64,000 nucleotides of DNA from Natrinema sp. CBA1119 (GCF_002572525.1 NZ_PDBS01000001.1:3720001-3784000); one strand, 5' to 3'; shown: positions 54,592 to 64,000, counted from the stretch's first letter. A program made the numbers and translations. The notes: a model not told the origin generated them from the letters alone.

Positions 54592-55692
54592 ATGCCGCTT
54601 CAGACGCCGCCGTTACGTGGGTTACACGACGAGCGCGGAGCGAAGTTCACGGAGTTTGGCGGCTGGGATATGCCGGTCGAGTTCGATTCGATTCGAACCG
54701 AGCACGCCGCCGTCCGGGAGGACGTGGGGGTCTTCGACGTCTCGCACATGGGCCAGATTCACGTTACCGGCCCGGACGCGACGGAGTTGATGCAACGACT
54801 GACGTCGAACGACGTCTCCCGGCTCGCGGTCGGCGACTCCCAGTACGCCGCGATCACCGACGAGGACGGGATCATCATCGACGACACCGTCGTCTATCGG
54901 CTCCCCGATGACGGCGGGCAGGCGACGTACCTGTTCGTCCCCAACGCCGGCACCGACGAGACGACCCACGAACGGTGGCTCAGCTACCGCAACGAGTGGG
55001 ACCTCGAGGCGACCGTCGACAACCGGACCGACGAGTACGCCATGTTCGCCGTCCAGGGCCCGAACGCCGTCGATCTGGTCGAGGGCGTCGCCGAGGAGTC
55101 GGTGAGCGACCTCGAGCGGTTCGAAGCTCGGTACGCGACGATCGGGGGGGTCGACTGCTGGACTGCCCGGACGGGCTACACCGGCGAGGACGGGTTCGAG
55201 TTGCTCGTCCCCTGGGCGGCGGCCGAGGAGATCTGGACGGCGCTGGACTGCCAGCCCTGCGGGCTCGGCGCGCGCGATACGCTCCGTATCGAGGCCGGCT
55301 TTCTCCTCGCCGGCCAAGATTTCGACGCGGACACCGATCCGCGGACGCCGTACGAGGCCGGCATCGGCTTTACCGTCGCCCTCGAGACCGAGTTCGTCGG
55401 TCGGGACGCCTTGGCGGAGATCGAGGCGGCGGGCGTCGAGGAGCGACTCGTCGGCTTCCAGTTGATCGATCGCGGCGTCCCCCGACACGGCTACGACATC
55501 ACGACGACGGAGAGTCGCGTCATCGGCACCGTCACCAGCGGGACGATGAGTCCGACCCTCGAGCGACCGATCGGCCTCGGCTACGTGCCGGTCGAGCACG
55601 CCGAACCGGGGACGACGCTGCAAGTGGTCGTCCGCGGGCAGTCCAAAAAAGCAAGAGTTGAAACCACACCCTTCATCGACACAGTACAATGA
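54592..55692 (+). CDS. gcvT: Aminomethyltransferase (glycine cleavage T-protein)
   Basis: A 366-residue folate enzyme that moves the methylene from GcvH to tetrahydrofolate and releases ammonia. Motifs: [13 protein letters not shown] at the N-terminus, FDVSHMGQI with the conserved Asp, [16 protein letters not shown] near residue 195, and [13 protein letters not shown] near residue 225. The start at 54592 ([14 protein letters not shown]) is the conserved one; the frame extends to 54490 without conservation. The stop overlaps gcvH by 4 bp. Confidence 0.95.
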   Translation: MPLQTPPLRGLHDERGAKFTEFGGWDMPVEFDSIRTEHAAVREDVGVFDVSHMGQIHVTGPDATELMQRLTSNDVSRLAVGDSQYAAITDEDGIIIDDTVVYRLPDDGGQATYLFVPNAGTDETTHERWLSYRNEWDLEATVDNRTDEYAMFAVQGPNAVDLVEGVAEESVSDLERFEARYATIGGVDCWTARTGYTGEDGFELLVPWAAAEEIWTALDCQPCGLGARDTLRIEAGFLLAGQDFDADTDPRTPYEAGIGFTVALETEFVGRDALAEIEAAGVEERLVGFQLIDRGVPRHGYDITTTESRVIGTVTSGTMSPTLERPIGLGYVPVEHAEPGTTLQVVVRGQSKKARVETTPFIDTVQ

Positions 55693-56072
55693 GCTTCGAC
55701 GTTCCCGACGATAGACGGTACCTGGAATCGCACGAGTGGGCACTCGAGACCGACGGCGTCGTCCGCGTGGGCATCTCCGACTTCGCACAGGACGAGCTCG
55801 GCGACGTGGTCTTCGTCGAACTCCCAGACGAGGGCGACGAACTCGAGGGAGGCGACGAGTTCGGCGTCGTCGAATCGATCAAAGCCGTCTCGGACCTCTA
55901 CGCGCCGGTCGGCGGCGAAGTCGTCGCGATCAACGACGAGCTGTTCGACGCCCCCGAACTCGTCAACAAGGACCCCTTCGGCGAGGGCTGGATGCTCGAG
56001 ATCGAGGCCGACGACCTCGAGGAACTCGAGGCCCTCCTCTCCGCCGACGAATACGAGGACCAGATCGCCTGA
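55689..56072 (+). CDS. gcvH: Glycine cleavage H-protein
   Basis: A 127-residue lipoyl carrier that shuttles the aminomethyl intermediate between GcvP and GcvT. The lipoylated Lys lies in [19 protein letters not shown] near residue 64. The N-terminus [20 protein letters not shown] and the C-terminal [10 protein letters not shown] are canonical. Cotranscribed with gcvT through the ATGA overlap. The gcvPAB operon lies separately at 38-41 kb. Confidence 0.96.
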   Translation: MSFDVPDDRRYLESHEWALETDGVVRVGISDFAQDELGDVVFVELPDEGDELEGGDEFGVVESIKAVSDLYAPVGGEVVAINDELFDAPELVNKDPFGEGWMLEIEADDLEELEALLSADEYEDQIA

Positions 56073-56185
56073 CTGCCGTTGCGATGACGGATCCGTTGTA
56101 GCGGCTATCAGATCTGTCGAGGACGCCAGACGATACCATCCCACCCGTCGACTGCGCAGCCGCTCACACGACGGCGTTCCCCGGG

Positions 56186-56896
56186 TTACTCGAGCGTCAC
56201 GAGGTGCTCGAGCACGTCGTCGAGCGGTGCCGAGGTGACGGCTAGCGAGTAGCCGTCGATTCGCGCGAGCTCCCGCGCGTGGTCCCAGAGGTCCTCCTCC
56301 TCGAGTCCGTGGAGAATCACGGCGTTCGGCGTCGGGTTGATCATCCGGAGGGCGATGCCGACGCCCTCCCCGCGCGTGACGTTGGTGAACACGAGCACGC
56401 GACTCGTACTCTGTCCGTAGAGCCGAAAGAACTCCTCGCTCGAGAGGCGGGTGATCGCCTCGATGCTGTCGATGACCGTGTGACCGCTGACCTGATCGGT
56501 GCCGCTCGAGGCCACTTCGGTCGCCTCGAGGTCGTCGTACAGCCGCGTGAGGGGAAGCGACGTGGCGTACTCCCGGAGGTCGTAGACGATGTCGCTGTCG
56601 AAGCCCGCCGAGAGGACCCGACCGTACTGTCTGATGCGCTCGCCGCCGCGTTGCTCGTCGATCTCGAGCAGCCCCTCGACGAGACGGCCGACGACGCCGA
56701 TGCCGGGACTCTCCCGGCGGCCGCTCTCGTAGTCGGAGATGACCGACGACGAGACATCGAGTTCGGCCGCGAGATCGGTCTGTGAGACGCTGAAGTCGGT
56801 GCGCCACTTCCGGAGCGTGGCCCCGGGATCCTCACTCAACGTGATCTCCCCGGCGATTTTCTCCGCAAGTTCCCGTTTGGGTCCGCGTCCGCTCAT
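56186..56896 (-). CDS. XRE-type helix-turn-helix regulator with ligand-like domain
   Basis: A 236-residue protein. The HTH at about residues 27-80 reads LRKWRTDFSVSQTDLAAELDV, then SSVISDYESGRRESPG. The C-terminal part (about 120-236) is a mixed alpha/beta domain (VIDSIEAITRLSSEEFFRLYG, RVLVFTNVTRGEGVGIALRMINP, PNAVILHGLEEEDL). This layout is a conserved euryarchaeal putative regulator (COG1709-like, by recollection) with unknown effector. It converges with gcvH but no link is shown. Confidence 0.78.
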   Translation of the reverse strand: MSGRGPKRELAEKIAGEITLSEDPGATLRKWRTDFSVSQTDLAAELDVSSSVISDYESGRRESPGIGVVGRLVEGLLEIDEQRGGERIRQYGRVLSAGFDSDIVYDLREYATSLPLTRLYDDLEATEVASSGTDQVSGHTVIDSIEAITRLSSEEFFRLYGQSTSRVLVFTNVTRGEGVGIALRMINPTPNAVILHGLEEEDLWDHARELARIDGYSLAVTSAPLDDVLEHLVTLE

Positions 56897-57088
56897 ACGC
56901 GACGGTCGTGCGGTCGATCCAAGTAGCTACCGGAGACGGGTCGATCGTTCGACTGGCGGAGTCAGCGAGCGATGTCCGCATCGCCGATCGATCGGCTGGA
57001 CCGGCGAGCGAGATCAGCAATCGGTCGACGGCGAGAGCGGCTCGAGCGCCCCAAAAGATCAAGCCCCCACGGTTCGAGTCGCCGGGAT

Positions 57089-57733
57089 ATGCCATCGACC
57101 GTCGTCCACGTCGCGTTCGCGGGGCTGCTCGGTGTCGCCTTGCTCGGCGACGAGTTCGACACGCGAGCGATCCTGTTCGTGATGGGCTGTAGCGCCCTCC
57201 TCGATCTCGATACGCTGATCGGCGTCGTCGTCCCCGGTACCCACCGCGCCGCGTTGCACAACGTCTGGATCGTACTCGTCCCCGCCGCCGCCCTGCTCTG
57301 GGACGGCGCGATCCGCGAGGAGTCGATCGTCCGGAAACGGTGGGGTGGGTCCGCGCCTCGCGTCGCGTGGACCACGCTCGCTGCGTTGCTGTTCGCACAC
57401 GTCCTGTTCGACGCCTTCTTCAACGGCGTCAATCTCTTCTGGCCGGTCCACGATCGGTTCTACGATCTCTCGGGGTCGCTGCTCATCACCGACCAGCGCG
57501 GACTCGTCCAGACGTTCGTCGAACTCGATCCCGGAGGTGTCGCCGAGTCGACGGCGCGCGGGACGACCGAAGATACCCACTACAGGACGGGATTCGATCC
57601 CACCCGAGACGAACCGGCCACGGGGGTCGAGCGAATCTTTCCCATCGCGGCGACCGGCGAGCGGTTCGTCCTCACTGTCGCCGGACTGACAGCTGTTCTC
57701 GTTCGGATCGTCGAGGACCGCCGATCAGCGTGA
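57089..57733 (+). CDS. Membrane-bound metal-dependent hydrolase (DUF457-like)
   Basis: A 214-residue membrane protein. Metal-site motifs are PSTVVHVAFAGLLG at the N-terminus, CSALLDLDTLIG near residue 36, THRAALHNVWIV near residue 51, and FAHVLFDAFFNGVNLFWP near residue 105. About four helices are evident, with an additional periplasmic-side segment at about 120-185. Distant relative of the protein at 8969-9586. The ATG at 57089 aligns with the first motif; the upstream frame is Arg-rich and unlikely to be translated. Confidence 0.8.
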   Translation: MPSTVVHVAFAGLLGVALLGDEFDTRAILFVMGCSALLDLDTLIGVVVPGTHRAALHNVWIVLVPAAALLWDGAIREESIVRKRWGGSAPRVAWTTLAALLFAHVLFDAFFNGVNLFWPVHDRFYDLSGSLLITDQRGLVQTFVELDPGGVAESTARGTTEDTHYRTGFDPTRDEPATGVERIFPIAATGERFVLTVAGLTAVLVRIVEDRRSA

Positions 57734-57797
57734 TCGCGGACTGCCTGTGACACGGATCGACAGTGACGCTCGAATCGGTCACTATCGTCTCATCATA

Positions 57798-58763
57798 TCA
57801 GTCAGCCGCCAGCGAGCGAAGCTGTTCGAGGCGCATCTCGAGCGGCGGGTGTGTCGAACGAAGACCGGTACTGGTGGGTCCATCACCAACAGTCGGAAGA
57901 ATAGTGATCGCTTTCGTCGATCGAGCGTGTTCGCGAAGATCCGCTGTCGGTTTGGCAGACGCTGCTTCGTCGAGTTTCTCGAGCGCAGTCGCGAGTGCAG
58001 CCGGATCGCCGGTTAGCTCCGCAGCGGCGCGGTCGGCGGCCAGTTCTCGACCTCGGGAGAAGACACCGACTCCAATCACTGCGATGAAACTGAGGATGTG
58101 GCCACAGACTTCGAAGACAGTTGACGTACTCCCTTCGTCCGGTGTAAGCGTCTCGGCAGCGATGAGGGGGACGAGTACCACCGTGAGTAGTCGAAGATCG
58201 TCGTTGGAAATATGGGCGAGTTCGTGTGCGAGGACCGCCGATAGCTCCGACTCCGATAGCGTCTCGATGAGTCCCTGCGAGACGACGATAACCGGCGTCG
58301 CGTCGTGACTGGTTCTGACAATCGGGTCGTCTGGTCGGGATGTCGTGTATGCAAGCGGCGTCGCCGTCGGGTCGATTCGTATCGGCGGTTTTGGGACATC
58401 TATCTGCCTCGCGAGACGACCAACTGTGTATTCGATGGTCGACGGTTCGTCTACCGCTGTCTTCGAGAGAGGTGTCGTTCGGTGGAGTAAATCGGCGCGT
58501 CCGGTTCGAACGGCGCTTGCAATCGCTCGAGTGAACCAGACGACCGCACAGAGACCGCAAAGCGACCAGACGACTGACCATACCACACTGGGAAGGGAAA
58601 TATGAGTGAAACCCAGCAAATCGGCCGCATACGCGGAAAACACCATTCCACTGGTGATCGCGATCACCAGTACGACGGTAAGACTACCGGCGAGCACTGC
58701 GACACTGGTAACCGTCGCAAGCGTCGCACGGGTTATGAGTCCGACCGGTGTCGTCAGTCGCAT
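57798..58763 (-). CDS. M48 family metallopeptidase (HtpX-like)
   Basis: A 321-residue membrane zinc protease. The zinc site HELAH lies near residue 180 (LSAVLAHELAHISNDD), with the third ligand in FSRGRELAADRAAAEL near residue 240. Two N-terminal transmembrane helices (about residues 10-45 and 60-85) and one after the zinc site place it in the HtpX/M48B class. HtpX-type proteases degrade misfolded membrane proteins. Haloarchaea usually encode several paralogues. The ending PPLEMRLEQLRSL is typical. Confidence 0.9.
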   Translation of the reverse strand: MRLTTPVGLITRATLATVTSVAVLAGSLTVVLVIAITSGMVFSAYAADLLGFTHISLPSVVWSVVWSLCGLCAVVWFTRAIASAVRTGRADLLHRTTPLSKTAVDEPSTIEYTVGRLARQIDVPKPPIRIDPTATPLAYTTSRPDDPIVRTSHDATPVIVVSQGLIETLSESELSAVLAHELAHISNDDLRLLTVVLVPLIAAETLTPDEGSTSTVFEVCGHILSFIAVIGVGVFSRGRELAADRAAAELTGDPAALATALEKLDEAASAKPTADLREHARSTKAITILPTVGDGPTSTGLRSTHPPLEMRLEQLRSLAAD

Positions 58764-58966
58764 TTTAGATGTCGACCTCCGTTCTCTACCAAGTATTTTC
58801 TACCGATTCTATCGAGTCTATACTTTCAGCTGCTCGCCGTGACGAATGGAGTGTTTCCGTAGTCGGAGGTATGATGGATCCAGTTCAGCGTCTCGGAGAG
58901 GGATGGACGGAGATGGAGATCGCACCGCAAACCGTCCGTAAAAGAACCTCGCCGTCCGCCACTCCA

Positions 58967-59719
58967 TCACGTCTCCTCGGTCGACGGCGGCTCGGTCGTC
59001 TCGACGTGCTCCCGAAGCCACCCGATCGCCGCCTCGACCGTCTCGAGGTCGGTACTCGAGACGCGGATCCGGCCGGGTCGGTTCTCGCTGCGCGGATAGC
59101 TCCCGACCGCGACGTCGAACCGCTCGGTGACGCCCTCGAGGGCCTCGTGGAGCGATCCCTCGGGTGCCGGTGTGTAGATCGTGCGGGCCACTGCATCGCC
59201 CTGGAACTCGTCGGCGACGGCCTCGAACATCGCCTTCATCTCGTCGGGGATGCCGGCCAGGACGTAGACGTTCTCGACGATGCAGCCGGGAGCCCACCCC
59301 TCGTCGACGACGATCGGCGTCGCGCCCTCGGGAATCGAGGCCGCCGCGTCGATGTCGAGCTGGAGATCGTACTCCTCGACCATCTCCGGATTCTCGTCCC
59401 GAAACGCGGCTGCCTTCTCGACCAGCCGCTCCTTGATCTCGCCGTGGACGACGAACTCCCGCTCTAAGCCGTCGGCGACGGCTTCGACGGTCACGTCGTC
59501 TGGAGTCCCGCCGATGCCGCCGGTGACGATCACGGCGTCGAACGCGTCGCTCCACCGGGCGACGTAGTCGGCTATCAGCTCGCGGTCGTCGGGGATCGTC
59601 AGGATCCGCTCGACGTTGCTGCCGCGCTCGGTGATCCGCTCGGCCAGCCACGACGCGTTGGTGTTGGTCGTCGATCCCGCGAGTATCTCGTCGCCGACGG
59701 TGACGATCGCCACGTTCAT
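58967..59719 (-). CDS. CinA/MoaB-type molybdopterin-binding-domain protein
   Basis: A 250-residue protein of the CinA N-terminal (COG1058) family, structurally like MoaB/MogA. Motifs: VAIVTVGDEILAGSTTNTNASWL at the N-terminus, VIVTGGIGGTPDDVTVEAVA near residue 65, and VYVLAGIPDEMKAMFE near residue 150. Without the C-terminal deamidase domain of bacterial CinA, it probably acts as an ADP-ribose pyrophosphatase-like or nucleotide-processing enzyme; this is known only for bacterial relatives. Confidence 0.88.
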   Translation of the reverse strand: MNVAIVTVGDEILAGSTTNTNASWLAERITERGSNVERILTIPDDRELIADYVARWSDAFDAVIVTGGIGGTPDDVTVEAVADGLEREFVVHGEIKERLVEKAAAFRDENPEMVEEYDLQLDIDAAASIPEGATPIVVDEGWAPGCIVENVYVLAGIPDEMKAMFEAVADEFQGDAVARTIYTPAPEGSLHEALEGVTERFDVAVGSYPRSENRPGRIRVSSTDLETVEAAIGWLREHVETTEPPSTEET

Positions 59720-60069
59720 GGGCCGGCTTCGAGTTCCGGGTAGTTATCGGCTCCGGGACCCGACCGGCGAGCGGATCCGACTGCTGGTCGGCGTCGGGAC
59801 AGTCGACCGATCGCCGAAAACCGCTCGAGCATGCTGTGGATCGCACGCTCTCGCGATCGCCAGCGCCACGGTTTTGTAACCCGTGTGCCAACTGACTGTA
59901 TGGTCGTCTTCACCGGCGGCGGGACTGCCGTCTCGTCTTCGCCGCCGAGCGATGGTTGTTGTCCCGTCGGATCGACGGTGGAAATCCATCGAATCGGTAC
60001 TCGAGCACAGAGCGGACCCGACAGGACGATGACGGGACGGCATCGCTCACAGCCGCCGGGGTGGAACTG
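59720..60069. other. Intergenic region with no identified gene
   Basis: About 350 bp between divergently transcribed genes. Arg- and Ser-rich frames here have no recognisable features. It must contain the promoters of both neighbours, but no clear TATA box was placed. Confidence 0.5.
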
Positions 60070-61440
60070 ATGGTAGAAGTGGATCTCGCGTTCTCGTTCG
60101 GGCGGCTCCTCTTCGCTCTCTTCCTGGTCTTCCTGAACGGCTTTTTCGTCGCCGCTGAGTTCGCGTACGTCCGGATTCGGCCGACGCAGATTCAGACCCT
60201 CGTCGACGAGGGCCGGTCGTCGGCGAAGCTCGTCCAGGAGGCCGAGGAGAACCTGGACGATTACCTCGCGACCACCCAGTTAGGGATCACGATCGCCTCG
60301 CTGGGACTGGGATGGGTCGGCGAACCCGCCATCGCCTCGCTCCTCGAGCCCGTACTGGGGCCGGTGCTTCCCGCCGGCACGCTCCATCTGGTTTCCATCG
60401 CGATCGGATTCAGCATCATCACGTTCCTGCACGTCGTCTTCGGTGAGCTGGCCCCGAAGACGCTCGCCATCGCTGACGCCGAGCGGATCGCATTGCTCGT
60501 CGCCGCACCGATGAAGTTCTTCTACTACATCTTCATCCCGGGAATCATCGTGTTCAACGGGACGGCGAACTTCTTCACGCGACTCATCGGCGTCGCGCCG
60601 GCCTCCGAGCGCGACGAGAGCCACACGCCGAAAGAGATCATGCGCATCGTCTCGCAGTCGGGAGACCAGGGAGCCGTCGACGCGGACGAGGTCGAGATGA
60701 TCGAGGCCGTCTTCGATCTGGGCGATACGATCGCGCGCGAAGTGATGGTCCCCCGACCGGACGTCGTCACCGTTCGCGCCGGGATGCCCCTCTCGGAGCT
60801 CCGAGGCGTCGCCGCGAGCGGGAACTACACCCGGTTCCCCGTCGTCGACGAGACGGCCGATGAACCGGTCATCGGCTTCGTCCACGCGAAAGACGTGCTC
60901 AAAGCGATCGAGGCCGCGGACGGCGGTGGGCAGTCGGACGAGGAACCGGCCGACGAGCCGACCGCTCGCGACCTCGCTCGAGACGTCATCATCGTCCCCG
61001 AAACGCGCCGGATCGACGAGGTGCTCGCGGATTTCCGCCGACAAAACGTCCAGTTGGCGGTCGTCATCGACGAGTGGGGCGCCTTCGAGGGAATCCTGAC
61101 GATCGAAGACGTCATCGAGGAGGTTGTCGGCGAGATTCAAGACGAGTTCGACGTGGCGTCGATGGAGCCCTCGATCGAGGAACTCGCCGACGGCCGCTAC
61201 GAGATGGACGGCGGCGTCCCGCTGGACGTGGTGAACGAGACCCTCGGAACGGCGTTCGAAAGCGACGCGTTCGACACCATCGGCGGACTGGTGTTAAGCC
61301 GTCTCGGTCGCCCGCCCGAGGTCGACGACGCGATACAGGCTGACGGCTACGAGGTAACGGTCGAAGCCGTCGAAGGAACTCGCGTCTCGAGCGTAACCGT
61401 CAGTGAGGCCGTTCCGGAGGCCGAGGAGTCTTCAGGCTGA
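60070..61440 (+). CDS. CNNM/CorC-type membrane protein with CBS domains
   Basis: A 456-residue hemolysin-C/CorC family protein, probably a divalent cation (magnesium) transporter or exporter. The DUF21/CNNM transmembrane domain covers about residues 8-190 (FALFLVFLNGFFVAAEFAYV, TTQLGITIASLGLGWVGEPA). Two CBS domains cover about 215-355 (REVMVPRPDVVTVRAGMP, LAVVIDEWGAFEGILTIEDV). A C-terminal CorC_HlyC domain covers about 365-445 with MDGGVPLDVVNETLG. The ATG at 60070 puts the first helix at the expected place. Confidence 0.9.
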   Translation: MVEVDLAFSFGRLLFALFLVFLNGFFVAAEFAYVRIRPTQIQTLVDEGRSSAKLVQEAEENLDDYLATTQLGITIASLGLGWVGEPAIASLLEPVLGPVLPAGTLHLVSIAIGFSIITFLHVVFGELAPKTLAIADAERIALLVAAPMKFFYYIFIPGIIVFNGTANFFTRLIGVAPASERDESHTPKEIMRIVSQSGDQGAVDADEVEMIEAVFDLGDTIAREVMVPRPDVVTVRAGMPLSELRGVAASGNYTRFPVVDETADEPVIGFVHAKDVLKAIEAADGGGQSDEEPADEPTARDLARDVIIVPETRRIDEVLADFRRQNVQLAVVIDEWGAFEGILTIEDVIEEVVGEIQDEFDVASMEPSIEELADGRYEMDGGVPLDVVNETLGTAFESDAFDTIGGLVLSRLGRPPEVDDAIQADGYEVTVEAVEGTRVSSVTVSEAVPEAEESSG

Positions 61441-61534
61441 GCACTCGACGGCGATTTTCGCCTTGAACGGGTTACATGTCAATCCGACCCGTTACGTCCG
61501 GGCCGATGACTGTAATCGGACATAACATTTCTCC

Positions 61535-61543
61535 TACATTTTA
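61535..61543 (+). promoter_or_regulatory. TATA box of the acidic lipoprotein gene
   Basis: The sequence tacatttta is centred about 30 nt before the ATG at 61569 and so places the lipoprotein start there rather than at 61476 or 61506. Confidence 0.6.
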
Positions 61544-61568
61544 TGGTGCGGGGCGGACTGGTCCAGAT

Positions 61569-62570
61569 ATGGACCGTCGAACACTCATCGCCTCCGCGGG
61601 ACTCGGAGTTGGACTGACGGGCTGTCTCGACCTAAACGGCAACGAAACGGACGGCGGGAACGGAACGAACGACGGCTCCGACCGGCTGGATTCCGGGACC
61701 GGCTCGGAGACGAACGGGACCGAGGGAAGAACCGACGGTTCGGCAGCTGACAGCGACGCGGAGACCGATAGTTCCGACGGCGAGACGGACACGGGAGACG
61801 AGAGTTCGGACGACGACACCGAGAACGAGAGTGACGACTCGAACGGCGAGACGGAACGAAACGTGACGTTCGACTCCTGTTCTCGAGCGACGGTTTCCGG
61901 CACGTTCGAGGCCGGCGACGTCGCCTTCGCGAGCACGGGATTCTACGCCGACGATGGCCTGTACGGCGACACCATCCTCGAGGACGGCATCACCTTCGGC
62001 GAGGACGTCGACGCCCCGTTCTCGGGAACGGTCGTTTTCGAGATTGCGGACGGATCGAACGTGCACGCCGGGGCCGACGAGATTACCGTCGAGGTGCCGG
62101 ACTACGGCAGTACCGGCACCGTCCTCTCGTCGCTGACGACACGGAAAGCGGACTACCAGCGGGTGTCCGCGACCCACGAGAATCCGCGCGCCAGCGAGTG
62201 TCTCAGCGAGATCGAGCCCGACGGCGGCGACGATAGAAGCAGCGACGACGGCGATACCAGCGGCGACGCGACGTTCACGATCGGTCCGCTCGAGACGAAC
62301 ACGCCCATCGACTCCGGCGAGTTCCTCGAGGTGAGCGTGACGGTCGAAAACACCGGTGGGGCCGCCGGCACGCAGGAACTCGAGCTCCTCGTCGGTACCA
62401 GCGCGGAACTGGTCGAACGGCGGTCGGTGTCACTCGACGCCGGCGAGCGGACGGTCCTCTCGACGGGGTACGAAACGCCCGTCATTGCGAACGATCACGA
62501 GTTCCCTATTCGGATCGAATCCGACGACGATACGTCCGAGCGGTCCGTTCTCGTCTACGGGAGGGGGTGA
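61569..62570 (+). CDS. Haloarchaeal lipoprotein with acidic linker and two beta domains
   Basis: A 333-residue protein. The leader MDRRTLIASAGLGVGLTGCL gives a twin-Arg-like start with lipobox Cys at residue 19. Residues 24-98 are a low-complexity Asp/Ser/Gly/Glu/Asn/Thr linker. A beta domain at about 100-215 (CSRATVSGTFEAGDVAFAST) is followed by a second acidic linker and a CARDB/NPCBM-like end domain at about 240-330 (GEFLEVSVTVENTGGAAGTQ, VERRSVSLDAGERTV). Probably a cell-surface-anchored binding protein of unknown ligand. Confidence 0.8.
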   Translation: MDRRTLIASAGLGVGLTGCLDLNGNETDGGNGTNDGSDRLDSGTGSETNGTEGRTDGSAADSDAETDSSDGETDTGDESSDDDTENESDDSNGETERNVTFDSCSRATVSGTFEAGDVAFASTGFYADDGLYGDTILEDGITFGEDVDAPFSGTVVFEIADGSNVHAGADEITVEVPDYGSTGTVLSSLTTRKADYQRVSATHENPRASECLSEIEPDGGDDRSSDDGDTSGDATFTIGPLETNTPIDSGEFLEVSVTVENTGGAAGTQELELLVGTSAELVERRSVSLDAGERTVLSTGYETPVIANDHEFPIRIESDDDTSERSVLVYGRG

Positions 62571-62670
62571 CAGGGCGGAGGCGGAGTGAGACGCCATCCG
62601 ATTGCGACGCGTTCGCTTGCAGTACGCACCGACAAAATTTGCAGGGCTGAAGCGCTGGTCGTCTCTCGAT

Positions 62671-64000
62671 TCAGGACCACCGGACGAGCGGCTCGTCGGT
62701 CGCGGCTCGGCGGATGTAGTCGGCTTGCATTTCGTACACGGCGTCGTCAAATCGTTCGCCAGCGTCGAGATAGTCCGCGACGCGGGCCAGTTTCCATCGA
62801 CTCGGAGTCGTCCGATCGGTCCAGCGTGCCTCGATCGGCCCGACGTAGTCCTCGATAGTTGCCGACGAAACTCCCTGCTCGCGGAGGCCGCGACGAGCGA
62901 ACTCGAAGAGTTCGTCGTAGATTACAGTCGGATCGGTCGTTCGATCACCGTCCGCAGTAACCCACGCCATCTCGGCATCGATCCCGTCCTCGACGGCGGC
63001 GTAAAAGCTTCGTTCGGCGATGTCTCGATCGAGGCTCGAGAGCGGATGGTCGGCCGTACACAGCCCGTGGACGAGCCCCGCGACTAGGACCTGGAAGCCG
63101 ATGTTCTCCGCGATGGTCGGCTGCGTGGGAAGCGGTCGGTATTCGATGCGAACCGACCAGTGGTCTCCCCGCTCGACCGGTTGCCCGCCGATGACGGCGC
63201 GGAGCCACCGCCAGTACGTTCCCCGCTTGTGATCGAGTTCCCAGAACTGGTCCGCGAACGTCTCGCGAGCCCCGTCTTCGAGCCACTCGCGGAGAAACGG
63301 CGCACACGTCTCGTCGGCGACGAGCCGGTCGACGGTGTCGACCGTCCGCCGTATTCCGTTCGGGAAGCGAACTTTCTCCCAGCCGTGATTGACGGACTGC
63401 TCGAACACCGAAATCCGGAGTTCGTGATAGGTTTCCTCGAGCAAGCGGGGCGGATCGTCGATCTCGTACAGATCCGGCGGAAGCAGCGGCGAGTTCGTCG
63501 CGAGCGCGAGCACCGGACCGAGCGTCCGGATCGCGGTGTTGTAGTAGCGCGGAAACGCCTCGACGTCGGGAATCTGGACGTGGGGCTGGATCGAGGTCGC
63601 CAACGACTCGAAGAGGATCGACGGAAACGCACGCTCGACGCCCGGAACCGAGAGGGTGACCGCTCCGCCGGCTCGCGCCAGAATGTCGTTATCGATCGCA
63701 CAGTAACGCGGCGACCGCGTCATGTTGTCGGCGATCGTCATCCCCTCGCTCTCGCGAGCGGCCGTGAGGTAGTCGTCACTGCCATCCGGCGGCGGAGTCG
63801 TCCACATCGCATCCAGCACGATCTCGAGCCCGTCGCGGTCCGCGGCGCGTCGAACGGCTCGATAGTCACGCCGGAGCGTCGCCGCCTGCGTTTCGATTCC
63901 GTCGCCGTCGAACGAGTTCGGATCGGTGTGGAGCTCGACGTTGTGTCGGCCGAGCTCCTTCTCACAGCGGCTCTCGAACAGGGAGGACGGAACGCGAGCG
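62671..64000 (-). CDS. GCS2-like carboxylate-amine ligase family protein, 5' end beyond window
   Basis: About 443 residues are visible; the gene runs past the right edge. The visible part opens VPSSLFESRCEKELGRHNVEL, followed by ATSIQPHVQIPDVEAFPRYY, LGPVLALATNSPLLPPDLY and DHWSVRIEYRPLPTQPTIAEN. The HVQIP, ALATNSP and EYRPLPTQPT motifs resemble the glutamate-cysteine ligase GCS2 family (HVHV, ANSP, E.R..PTQPT). Haloarchaea make gamma-glutamylcysteine, so a ligase role is reasonable, but this branch is divergent and may have another substrate. Confidence 0.65.
   Translation of the reverse strand, partial: ARVPSSLFESRCEKELGRHNVELHTDPNSFDGDGIETQAATLRRDYRAVRRAADRDGLEIVLDAMWTTPPPDGSDDYLTAARESEGMTIADNMTRSPRYCAIDNDILARAGGAVTLSVPGVERAFPSILFESLATSIQPHVQIPDVEAFPRYYNTAIRTLGPVLALATNSPLLPPDLYEIDDPPRLLEETYHELRISVFEQSVNHGWEKVRFPNGIRRTVDTVDRLVADETCAPFLREWLEDGARETFADQFWELDHKRGTYWRWLRAVIGGQPVERGDHWSVRIEYRPLPTQPTIAENIGFQVLVAGLVHGLCTADHPLSSLDRDIAERSFYAAVEDGIDAEMAWVTADGDRTTDPTVIYDELFEFARRGLREQGVSSATIEDYVGPIEARWTDRTTPSRWKLARVADYLDAGERFDDAVYEMQADYIRRAATDEPLVRWS

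Noticed and set aside
59831-60070. A 79-codon gene between the CinA-like and CNNM genes
   Set aside because: Arg/Ser/Pro/Cys composition is unlike haloarchaeal proteins, and it ends inside the next start region without ribosome-binding or TATA support.

Overview
The window is chromosomal DNA of a halophilic archaeon (class Halobacteria; gene content fits Natrialbales such as Natrinema or Haloterrigena, but this is inference). The evidence is a GC-rich, strongly acidic proteome, mostly leaderless genes with TATA boxes about 22-30 nt upstream of the start codon, and haloarchaeal families: HalX and DUF7344 regulators, RdfA, archaea-specific SMC-like protein, DUF2150, DUF2270, archaeal HMG-CoA synthase and two-subunit glycine decarboxylase.

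Layout. 0.3-4.1 kb: an xylose-dehydrogenase-like oxidoreductase, a malic enzyme/phosphotransacetylase fusion with a duplicated 3' end, and a tiny zinc ribbon. 4.7-7.4 kb: the rdfA-sph cell-shape pair. 8.3-10.2 kb: two membrane proteins and a conserved small protein. 10.3-19.1 kb: a surface-protein export cluster. It has a SipW-like signal peptidase, three or four substrates with SipW-type signal peptides (one a von Willebrand factor A protein split by a recent ISH1-type insertion), and two DUF7344 membrane regulators. A CGGTATA heptamer recurs ahead of both the export operon and one regulator. 19.3-23.2 kb: three signalling proteins, two with degenerate phosphotransfer residues. 23.6-24.3 kb: a dead IS6-family element.

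25.2-35.5 kb: AT-richer integrated DNA ending in an intact tRNA-Val(CAC). Three copies of the tRNA 3' end and two integrases indicate two elements integrated in tandem. Cargo: a primase-like replication protein, an Mrr-type nuclease, a membrane-linked HNH nuclease and an unknown membrane-anchored protein. Cargo genes lie between recurring remnants (a dead integrase C-terminus and a second decayed gene end), which suggests stepwise cassette accretion. A 94-bp repeat tract lies near the tRNA.

35.5-64 kb: ordinary chromosome. Glycine cleavage genes occur in two places (gcvPA-gcvPB at 38-41 kb; gcvT-gcvH at 54.6-56.1 kb). Also present are a cobalamin adenosyltransferase, HMG-CoA synthase (mevalonate pathway to archaeal lipids), a large triple-repeat surface protein, a NhaC antiporter, a TatD-type hydrolase, an aldehyde dehydrogenase, an M48 protease, a CinA-like protein, a CNNM/CBS transporter, two lipoproteins, and a partial GCS2-like ligase running off the right edge. 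Starts were moved inward from the longest reading frame where a TATA box, conserved N-terminus or signal peptide supported it.
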